Below the pieces are notes generated by a model. That model did not search any database. It was not told where the DNA came from and saw only the letters and a list, made by a program, of their open reading frames with translations. 63,708 nt of DNA from a virus. Where the stretch lies: positions 1 through 63,708 of IMG/VR virus record IMGVR_UViG_3300028394_000003; one strand, written 5' to 3'. Positions 57,335-63,708 of the stretch are shown piece by piece. Position numbers and translations under genes: made by a program. The stretch's first letter is position 1. Every line of letters starts with the position of its first letter.

Positions 57335-57375
57335 TATACCTATAATAATGCAAAAATAGGGCTCTATTCGCCCTA
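57335..57375 (-). promoter_or_regulatory. Phage-specific bipartite promoter, copy i
   Basis: Minus strand: GGGCGAAT (from 57373) and GCATTATTATAGGTATAAC (from 57351), offset 22. It drives the giant virion gene and those behind it down to 45119. Confidence 0.7.
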
Positions 57376-57378
57376 TTT
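57352..57378 (-). terminator. Terminator-like hairpin overlapping promoter i
   Basis: Minus strand AATAGGGC and GCCCTATT pair across a seven-base loop and run into TTTTT. It ends the transcript of the connector block just past the stop at 57377 and shares its bases with the promoter. Confidence 0.75.
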
Positions 57379-57628
57379 AGCTGCTTGGACCGTTGATAAT
57401 CATGGTAAATTCTAATGCCCAGTTTTGCCATTCTGTAAACAATGTGGGGTCGGGAACTGGGTATACTGAAAACGTTGGCAGCTGAGCTACGTTCTTTGCA
57501 GTTTCAAGCCAATTCTCTTCAGCGTTGTAAGGAATTAACTCTTGCGAGTAATACATAACCAAATTGCCGTTCCAATCTTCCCAACTCATATTGGTTGGGA
57601 TAAACGGAAAAAACTGTTGAAAAGCCAT
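57377..57628 (-). CDS. Small Trp-rich protein, unknown
   Basis: An 83-residue protein with many aromatic residues (FPFIPTNMSWEDWNGNLVMY; LFTEWQNWALEF). Adjacent to the 712-residue connector protein. Small neck or tail protein possible; no family recognised. Confidence 0.65.
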   Translation of the reverse strand: MAFQQFFPFIPTNMSWEDWNGNLVMYYSQELIPYNAEENWLETAKNVAQLPTFSVYPVPDPTLFTEWQNWALEFTMIINGPSS

Positions 57629-59766
57629 TACGGTCTTTCGTCGCCGTACTCTGCAGTAATTAGCAAACGACCCATTTCGTAATTGCCATCAATATCATTA
57701 GACTCAAACTTTAATCTAATTTCACGATGTTCAACACGCAAATCAATTTTGCCAGTGTCAGCATCAAACGCATAGGGGCCAGAATCTTCAGTAGTGCCAC
57801 GCGCAAATTTGCGGCCTAAGATAGTTAGATTTATTTCACCCGATTGTACAAAGTCTGGCTCAATACGACGCATGTGCATGCGGCGATTAGCGCCCTCTGG
57901 GGCATCTTGAGATGGTGTGCCACCAACCCAGCTAATGTCACAAGTTGTAAAGCTAGAAGTTACTGCTGTTTCGGCAATATATGAAACTTCATTTAGACCA
58001 AACTCATGCTGCCATAATGGATAGCCACCAGTAATACCGTAGACAGTACTACCAAGAGCCGGGTACGGGGACAGTGGTTCATCTAGTGTAATTCTAGTAA
58101 CACCAGGCGCTGGAACAAAAGCATTAAAAATGTGTACACTAGTTAATACTTTATACACAGTGGCCGATGGGCTTTGTGATAAAGTTAAATAGTTTCCCGG
58201 AGCAAATGTATTGGTAACGTCACCGTCGATGTACACCTGAGACGATGTAGGAGCTGGCTCACTAGCGGGGTTTGTAATGGTTGTAAATGCTTGACTGTAG
58301 GATACGTTATAGTCCCAACCAGCCCAAATAGGTGTTGGAAAAATCTCAGTAGTCCAACCACAAGAACGTCTAGCACCATCGGCTTCGCCAGCGTCATACC
58401 AAAGTTTATCTTTTACGTTGTAAATAATTGCGTCAGTAACTTCTGTTGCGCTGCCCCTAGGATAAAAGAACCAGATTTCATTGTAGCGTGGTACCTTAGT
58501 AGCCCATACTTTTTGGCGCTGTACAAAGTTCATGTTATCAAGCAGCCAGTTTATGTTTTTATCATTGGCTAAAACACTTACTACGCCGTTGTACTGATAA
58601 AAACGGTCAACGCCGAGCCAATAGTACACACCGTCCATCTCAACTACTGCAGATGAAGACATAATAGAAATCTGGCTAGAAATAATATCGTAACGCCAAT
58701 ATAGCGGGGCGCTACCTGTGAACGATACGCGAATCAGTGAGTCAGTGGCCCAAAACAAACCGGATGGTGAGTTTGTACCGCCTCGAACTGGCACGCCTTT
58801 AACAATCTTGGAGGAAGACATGTTGACTTGGTTGGCTGTTGCGCCGTTCCAATCGCTTAGTGTTTGACTTCCATAAGTAGATTCCACATGATTGTTGGCA
58901 ATATAACCGTTATCACCATACACAAAAATATAAGGATAGAGTACACAAACTCCACCGGAAACGCTGATCGGTCTGTATGTAGGGTTTTGACCCGTTGTAT
59001 CAGCCAAGCCATAAAAGTTCCAAATGCCCGGCGCATCTTCTGTAACGTTACCATAAAGGACCTGAGAAGGAACTCCGTTGTCAATGTTTGCTAAGTTTAA
59101 ACCGGGATGAGCTAATACTTTTAGCTCTTCACCAGATGGGGAGTACTGTAAATCAAACTGCCATAAATGGCGGATGTCATAAGAAAACGTATCGTTTGCA
59201 ATCCAAACGTTTGTTGGTGTTCCGGTATACGCTGGTGTAAATGTTACTGTCGTTACCGGCGATGCAAATGTAGGAGTTCCTACTGTTGTATAAATAGTAG
59301 GATTAGCTGATTGATCAAATATAACTTGAGTGCCAGCTGGGTATACTGAAGAGTAGTCAACGATTGGTACGGCTGTGCTAGTTAACTGAAACGTAGTTGT
59401 AGAGCCGCCAGTTGGAACTTGCTGTGCGTAACCTTGATTAATAACAGCTGGATAGGGGCCACTACCAACACCGAATGTTGTGCCAGTTGTAAACACATCA
59501 ATACCACCAGCGTTACCAACATAAATATAGTTAATGCCGTTAAAGGCGTTGGTGACCATGCCGCGAGGAATACCATTAAACGAGCCAAACAACTGACGAT
59601 AACCGCCCATTTTCTTTGGTGTGCCACGTTGAAAACGGCACCACTCTCCGTCACTAAATTCACGTGACTCAAAGATTGTACCGTCACGTTTAATACCAGG
59701 TTCTACACGAAGGGTATAAACAACGTTGTACTGTTGTGGTGCTGATTGTACTGGGTTGTCAGCCAT
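57628..59766 (-). CDS. Tail hub/nozzle-type protein
   Basis: A 712-residue, mainly beta protein: RVEPGIKRDGTIFESREFSD then GEWCRFQRGTPKKMGGYRQL near the N-terminus, followed by repeated blade-like segments (GINYIYVGNAGGIDVFT, DGVYYWLGVDRFYQYNGV, YNEIWFFYPRG). The pattern recalls beta-propeller tail nozzle or P22 gp10-like proteins. Neighbours are connector proteins, supporting a place at the lower neck or tail tube. Confidence 0.7.
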   Translation of the reverse strand: MADNPVQSAPQQYNVVYTLRVEPGIKRDGTIFESREFSDGEWCRFQRGTPKKMGGYRQLFGSFNGIPRGMVTNAFNGINYIYVGNAGGIDVFTTGTTFGVGSGPYPAVINQGYAQQVPTGGSTTTFQLTSTAVPIVDYSSVYPAGTQVIFDQSANPTIYTTVGTPTFASPVTTVTFTPAYTGTPTNVWIANDTFSYDIRHLWQFDLQYSPSGEELKVLAHPGLNLANIDNGVPSQVLYGNVTEDAPGIWNFYGLADTTGQNPTYRPISVSGGVCVLYPYIFVYGDNGYIANNHVESTYGSQTLSDWNGATANQVNMSSSKIVKGVPVRGGTNSPSGLFWATDSLIRVSFTGSAPLYWRYDIISSQISIMSSSAVVEMDGVYYWLGVDRFYQYNGVVSVLANDKNINWLLDNMNFVQRQKVWATKVPRYNEIWFFYPRGSATEVTDAIIYNVKDKLWYDAGEADGARRSCGWTTEIFPTPIWAGWDYNVSYSQAFTTITNPASEPAPTSSQVYIDGDVTNTFAPGNYLTLSQSPSATVYKVLTSVHIFNAFVPAPGVTRITLDEPLSPYPALGSTVYGITGGYPLWQHEFGLNEVSYIAETAVTSSFTTCDISWVGGTPSQDAPEGANRRMHMRRIEPDFVQSGEINLTILGRKFARGTTEDSGPYAFDADTGKIDLRVEHREIRLKFESNDIDGNYEMGRLLITAEYGDERP

Positions 59767-61025
59767 TAAAACGTTCCGCCGCTAATAAGTGCTGCTGTAA
59801 ACGTGGCTGGTGTAGATATTTGGGGATCAAATGGATTTGAGTTGTCAATGTTAATCATCTCAACGCCGTTTGCTGTTAAGCCAAGCACACCAATATTGGC
59901 CAAGTACATGCCAGTGGTGGTGTCATTTAAAAATGAAAATGACGGTGTGGCAGCGGCACCATCGTTTGCAAAAAATGCCGTTGTGGCGCTTTGAGAAATA
60001 ACATATAAGTTATTACCATCACTTAACACTAAAACAACCGAACCAGGGGTTACTGGAGTTGGTGGTTGTGATGTGCCCGATACTTCAAAAAACAGATTGT
60101 ATGGGCCTAGTGTATCATTAGCCAGAATATAAATCTGTGTTGTTGCAGGCAATATAACTGTTAAGTCAGTTGTACGAGTGCCTGATTGTGCAACATAAGT
60201 TTGAATAATTGGTGCATAGGATACCAAGCTAAATGTAGCACCCACAATGGAGTCAACGTCGTAAGACGCTGATGTAAAGGTTACGTTTGATGGTGTTGCA
60301 AGTCCAACGGTAAAAAAGTTACCCGTGGATTGCTGGAACATAATAATACCTGAATCGCCCGGATTAACGGTAAGATTAGAGATATTATTTATTTGGGAAA
60401 TGCCGTTAGGCACAATGTTTAACGCGCCAGTTCCGTTGTTACGGAAAGAGATAAACCAACCCGCTGTTAATCCCGCCGTCGCTGGTAGGTTAAACGTGCC
60501 GTTGCCACCAGTCCAAACAAAGGTTGTTGCCCTGTCTGTGTTTAACGCAGTTGTTGTGGTGGAGATTGTTTGAACGTTTTGGGTAACGTTGAGCTTACCA
60601 GAAAGAGCAGCTAATCCGTAACCAGCCAATGTGGCCGCGTCAGCAGATGATGTGCCAGTGCCAAACGTAACGTTTTGCCAGACACCTGCTGTGGTGCTGT
60701 TATCAGAAAGATAAAAATAAACAGATGTGCCAGATGGTATAGATACAGAAGAACCACCGTCAAAGTCATTTACAAAGAATGTTACGGCACCAAAGTTACG
60801 GAACAAAATGTCTATACCAACAGAACCTTGTTGTGCGTTTGGTAATGTTATATTAAGCCCTGCGCCATCGGGTGTGCAGTCCATAATGCGGGCTGCAGGA
60901 ACCTGAGTTGGGTTTATAACAAGGGGCCAGTATAAGTCTACATCTGCATCAAAATTAAGGTCAAAGTATGATACATCAGTTTGTTGGATGACGTCCCCAG
61001 TAAACGGCGATGTGTATGTCGGCAT
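59766..61025 (-). CDS. Fibre- or tail-associated beta protein
   Basis: A 419-residue Ser/Thr/Gly-rich protein of beta type, with an N-terminal VDLYWPLVINPTQVPAARIM stretch and fibre-like repeats (SPADAATLAGYGLAALSGKLN-like segment at about 135-155). Overlaps the hub gene by one base. Perhaps an adaptor or short fibre attached at the tail. Confidence 0.68.
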   Translation of the reverse strand: MPTYTSPFTGDVIQQTDVSYFDLNFDADVDLYWPLVINPTQVPAARIMDCTPDGAGLNITLPNAQQGSVGIDILFRNFGAVTFFVNDFDGGSSVSIPSGTSVYFYLSDNSTTAGVWQNVTFGTGTSSADAATLAGYGLAALSGKLNVTQNVQTISTTTTALNTDRATTFVWTGGNGTFNLPATAGLTAGWFISFRNNGTGALNIVPNGISQINNISNLTVNPGDSGIIMFQQSTGNFFTVGLATPSNVTFTSASYDVDSIVGATFSLVSYAPIIQTYVAQSGTRTTDLTVILPATTQIYILANDTLGPYNLFFEVSGTSQPPTPVTPGSVVLVLSDGNNLYVISQSATTAFFANDGAAATPSFSFLNDTTTGMYLANIGVLGLTANGVEMINIDNSNPFDPQISTPATFTAALISGGTF

Positions 61026-61028
61026 TTA

Positions 61029-61649
61029 TTAAGGCTCCTGTACAGTCGTATTTCTATCAATACGACGTGAATTGTCTTCTTTCTTAAGCGCAGATAATGA
61101 ATCTGTGTAGTATGTTTTCCAGATTGGTAGCTTATCAATTGCCTTGAGGTAGCCTTGGGCCTGTAACAGTGCACCAAATAACATTGCTTGGGGACATTGT
61201 TGTGTAAACAAATTAGTTTGATTGGCTGTATCCAATGGCTGAACCAAGCTGTAATAAATAATTTCTACAGGATATGAGGCATCTGGAACTGGTGCAATAG
61301 CCCAGTTGTTGTAGTCGTACTCAGCGTAATATTTTGGTTGACCGGGATCGGATTCAGATTGATATTGGGCCACATAGTCCTGTGAACGTATTAGAATTGG
61401 CTTACCGTTTACCTTCATGGAGACAGTTTTTCTCCAGCGAGTTGGCTTTTCAAGAATGTCTTGGGCGGCTAGTATATTGGTTTCAACTACAATTAACTGT
61501 AGCAGTGTCTTTAACTCAGAGGCAATTGCAGACTCAGCTAAACCAATTAAGGCCGGGATCTGGGCCACAAATTCAGCGTCGTCGCGCTCCATGTAGTTGA
61601 TTATATCAGCTACTAAGTTGTCATACGTCATTACGTAAGCGGCTGTCAT
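61029..61649 (-). CDS. Head-tail adaptor-like protein
   Basis: A 206-residue protein beginning MTAAYVMTYDNLVADIINYM, with IPALIGLAESAIASELKTLL (about 28-48) and PTRWRKTVSMKVNG. This helical start and beta body are typical of podovirus adaptor proteins that dock beneath the portal (gp4/SU10-adaptor type). Assignment by pattern and context. Confidence 0.72.
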   Translation of the reverse strand: MTAAYVMTYDNLVADIINYMERDDAEFVAQIPALIGLAESAIASELKTLLQLIVVETNILAAQDILEKPTRWRKTVSMKVNGKPILIRSQDYVAQYQSESDPGQPKYYAEYDYNNWAIAPVPDASYPVEIIYYSLVQPLDTANQTNLFTQQCPQAMLFGALLQAQGYLKAIDKLPIWKTYYTDSLSALKKEDNSRRIDRNTTVQEP

Positions 61650-62728
61650 TATCGTGTGTAGTAAGAGATATTAGGTTGGAAGTAGATTGGTGACTTGTCA
61701 CGGTCTTCTTCTTCAAATTGGGTGCGTAAATCTAGCGCCATCTTTTCCAAATAACCAATACGCGCCATATCTACACCGGGTAATTGCATAGACAACTTGT
61801 GTGATAACGCTGCTTGGAAGTAAGCAATGGCGCGATCCGGCATGTACAACTCATTTGTTAGTGATCCGACGTCCTGTGGTTGACATTCAATAATCAATGA
61901 GAATGCTTGGAAGTTATTGTTTGGAACAGGCCATAGATACATCTCTGGGTCGATCTGACGATTGAACCAGTATTGTAGTGAGCGTTGGCTTGGGAATTGC
62001 TTGTTAGGTAAGGAAAAGTAATCGGTACGATTGAGTCGTGCCATTGGGATTACTTGTTGTGACTGAGCAAATTGAATTGCACGCATTGACATAGTAGAGC
62101 CAACGGTGCGGTTGTTTAGGCGATAATAGTTAAACGCCTGAGTAGTGTTAATGCCATAGTACTGCCATTGACGATCAGCTAATGTAACTGTTGGGAATGA
62201 TTCCCAAGTAGTCCAAGTGATGCCGTCATCACTTACCTCGAAATCCAAATCATAAGTAATACTGCCAAGAGGAGCATAAGCATTAAAGCCAACATAGAAT
62301 AACCTCGTCGCTTGAGAATAAGCTGCACCAAAATAGTTATCGAGTAATGTACTGGTTCCGTACTGATTAAGATCAGCGTTTGCACTTTGATCAAACATTG
62401 GAGGAACTGTTGTATTACTTACCGGCAGTGTGTCGGAGAACGTTGGATTAATAATGTAAATCCAGTTTGCCTCTAAAACATCAACGCAGTTGATTGGCAT
62501 TGGAAGTACTTGCTGGTTTGTTTGAGCACCTAGAACCACAACCTCTTGTAGCCAGATATTAATGCCACGGTTTACAGAGTTTTGAAGCACATAAAATAAT
62601 GCTTGTTTTCCAGCATCAATATATTCTGGGGTGATTTCTTCTGCTGTCTTACCAGCATCACGAAAAGCATACGAGATCAACTGATCTACGTTGATCTTTG
62701 TTTGATTATAGGTGCCAGAGTAGGACAT
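61649..62728 (-). CDS. Connector/tail tube protein with inserted beta domain
   Basis: A 359-residue protein. The ends (TKINVDQLISYAFRDAGKTA; LTNELYMPDRAIAYFQAALS) resemble the other adaptor proteins, while the middle (about 125-215; LGSITYDLDFEVSDDGITW, YYRLNNRTVGSTMSMRAIQF) looks like a discoidin/F5-8-type beta-sandwich insert, a fold that often binds surfaces. It adjoins the other adaptor gene by one base. Confidence 0.7.
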   Translation of the reverse strand: MSYSGTYNQTKINVDQLISYAFRDAGKTAEEITPEYIDAGKQALFYVLQNSVNRGINIWLQEVVVLGAQTNQQVLPMPINCVDVLEANWIYIINPTFSDTLPVSNTTVPPMFDQSANADLNQYGTSTLLDNYFGAAYSQATRLFYVGFNAYAPLGSITYDLDFEVSDDGITWTTWESFPTVTLADRQWQYYGINTTQAFNYYRLNNRTVGSTMSMRAIQFAQSQQVIPMARLNRTDYFSLPNKQFPSQRSLQYWFNRQIDPEMYLWPVPNNNFQAFSLIIECQPQDVGSLTNELYMPDRAIAYFQAALSHKLSMQLPGVDMARIGYLEKMALDLRTQFEEEDRDKSPIYFQPNISYYTR

Positions 62729-63078
62729 TATTTTTTATTTCCGCGTTTTGTTTTTCCGCCTTTTTTAAGCAGTAACAAATTGCCACGTATTTGTGGGGGC
62801 GCCATTTTTTTTAATTTTCCATCGACAGGAGAAGTCATCATGTCAGTTGGTTTTTTATATGGCATTTCCACTGGTTCCATAATAGTATTATCTGGAGCAC
62901 CCATAGCCCGATTTAAATTAACATCTGGTGTAGCTGGGCGTGGAGCTCTTTCAAACGCCGTGGGTTTACTAGGATTTTTTTTAAGATAAGCAGTAAGGTC
63001 ATCCATAGTAACATCGCCACCGGCTTGATAGTGTTTACCTTCACAAGCCATCTTGGTGTTTTGTTTAAAGTCTTTCAT
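62728..63078 (-). CDS. Small basic virion-like protein
   Basis: A 116-residue basic protein (FKQNTKMACEGKHYQAGGDV; NLLLLKKGGKTKRGNKK) with GG motifs like its neighbours. Adjacent small proteins share the style. Function unknown. Confidence 0.68.
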   Translation of the reverse strand: MKDFKQNTKMACEGKHYQAGGDVTMDDLTAYLKKNPSKPTAFERAPRPATPDVNLNRAMGAPDNTIMEPVEMPYKKPTDMMTSPVDGKLKKMAPPQIRGNLLLLKKGGKTKRGNKK

Positions 63079-63079
63079 A

Positions 63080-63247
63080 TTAACGTCCTCGGCCTGCGGC
63101 CCGTTTCATTACTTTATTAGGTAGCTTGTTGGATGCAAAGCCCGACTTAACAAACTCTTTGCCAACCTTTTTAGGAATGCCTAAGGTGCTCTTGCCTTCA
63201 GCTGCGGCATACATAGCACCTTGTTGTGCCTTTGATTTAATTGGCAT
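63080..63247 (-). CDS. Small basic conserved protein (55 aa)
   Basis: A 55-residue protein ([37 protein letters not shown]). The ATG is at 63247. Short proteins with KAQ-x-x-AMYAAA are frequent in phages beside virion genes. Function unknown. Confidence 0.68.
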   Translation of the reverse strand: MPIKSKAQQGAMYAAAEGKSTLGIPKKVGKEFVKSGFASNKLPNKVMKRAAGRGR

Positions 63248-63249
63248 GA

Positions 63250-63708
63250 TTAACAGCTCTTTTTAACTTTACCACCACGTTTTTGCATTGGCACGCCAGC
63301 GTTTGGTCTCATTTCTGGGTGATTAGCATATTCTTTCAGTATGTCTTCCTGTGACTGCATTTGTGGCAATCCTTTAGCTTGTGCGGCGTACTGCATATCT
63401 GCGTTACTAAGTCTACCACCACCTAATCCTGCTGCCACACCAGATTGCATGGCGGCACCACCAATACCACCGGCGCCGGCGCCTTGCATTGCTGCAGCGG
63501 CCATTGCTTTTTTCTTGGCAATCATGTCCATACGTTCTTTTGCAATACGGTTCTGTTCTGGTGTGCCCATTACATTGTCACGTAACGCAGTTCCAGCGGA
63601 ACCAATAGCATTTCCAGCTGCCCGCATTGGGTCAAGTAGCGCATTGGCATCTGCCATTGGGCCACTCATACCACCATCGGCCATTTTCTTTACAGACTTA
63701 CCACCACA
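63250..63708 (-). CDS. Virion-like protein with repeated GG motifs (C-terminal part; gene crosses the junction)
   Basis: This is the C-terminal part of the gene that starts at 529; bases 63582-63708 repeat 1-127. It holds [20 protein letters not shown], a helical middle ([20 protein letters not shown]), Ala/Gly-rich segment ([16 protein letters not shown]) and the end [13 protein letters not shown]. Minor virion protein likely. Confidence 0.8.
   Translation of the reverse strand, partial: CGGKSVKKMADGGMSGPMADANALLDPMRAAGNAIGSAGTALRDNVMGTPEQNRIAKERMDMIAKKKAMAAAAMQGAGAGGIGGAAMQSGVAAGLGGGRLSNADMQYAAQAKGLPQMQSQEDILKEYANHPEMRPNAGVPMQKRGGKVKKSC
63582..63708. repeat. Terminal direct repeat, right copy (circular overlap)
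   Basis: Exact copy of bases 1-127. One copy should be removed before counting genes. The frame of the gene ending at 63250 continues into the gene that starts at 529. Confidence 0.95.

Noticed and set aside
1-63708. Integrase, repressor or attachment site (temperate life style)
   Set aside because: No recombinase, partition or clear repressor gene is seen in a closed genome; the palindromes alone are insufficient.

Overview
The window is a complete or near-complete genome of a tailed double-stranded DNA phage. The first 127 bases are repeated exactly as the last 127, so the sequence closes into a circle (or has a terminal repeat) of about 63,581 bp, and one gene runs across the junction. 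It has a portal, a large terminase, an HK97-type capsid protein and a scaffold. I see no tail sheath, no tape measure and no integrase, so it is best read as a lytic podovirus-like phage. A SAR-type endolysin and nested i-spanin/o-spanin genes imply a Gram-negative host. The B12-dependent ribonucleotide reductase and the style of tail-fibre genes fit an aquatic virus, but host and habitat are inference.

Layout. Two transcription arms diverge from a 1.3 kb gene-free region (about 23.3-24.6 kb) and converge at 45.118/45.119 kb. The minus-strand arm carries packaging and virion genes. From 23.3 kb down to 1 lie TerL (preceded by a degenerate free-standing intein-like gene), the portal, a GroES-like protein, scaffold, capsid, head proteins, a large bank of tail fibres (glycine-rich adhesins, a collagen-like fibre, a cupin) and the lysis cassette. 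The arm continues across the junction from 63.6 down to 45.1 kb with connector/tail proteins, a 2,217-residue giant virion protein with DUF4214-like repeats, and an ejection-type protein with an M15 peptidase domain. The plus-strand arm carries an early operon of many tiny genes (24.6-29.2 kb) with a sigma-factor-like gene. It continues with primase-polymerase/helicase, a metallopeptidase-like protein, VRR-NUC, endonuclease VII-like, SNF2 helicase, a TerS candidate, a Cas4-like nuclease, a DUF2815 DNA-binding protein, NrdJ and a family A DNA polymerase.

Three unusual features stand out. (1) Four tandem hammerhead-ribozyme motifs, with covarying stems, sit between five consecutive tiny genes at the head of the early operon. 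Each directly follows a stop codon and precedes a shared ribosome-binding cassette, as if the phage cuts its own polycistronic early mRNA into single-gene units. (2) A recurring bipartite promoter (GGGCGG-like box, 17-bp spacer, CATTAAT box) stands in front of nine gene blocks on both strands. The phage encodes a sigma factor that stops after region 3, plus two separate small proteins resembling sigma region 4, which suggests a split phage sigma factor with its own promoters. (3) The free-standing Hint/LAGLIDADG protein overlapping TerL has lost its splicing and nuclease residues but remains a full-length ORF.

The gene-free region holds iteron-like repeats, palindromes, an inverted repeat around an A/T tract that recurs at 29.2-29.4 kb, and a long inverted repeat in the early leader. 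It is the best candidate for a replication origin plus early control region. Many small early genes have no recognisable family and are described as unknown.
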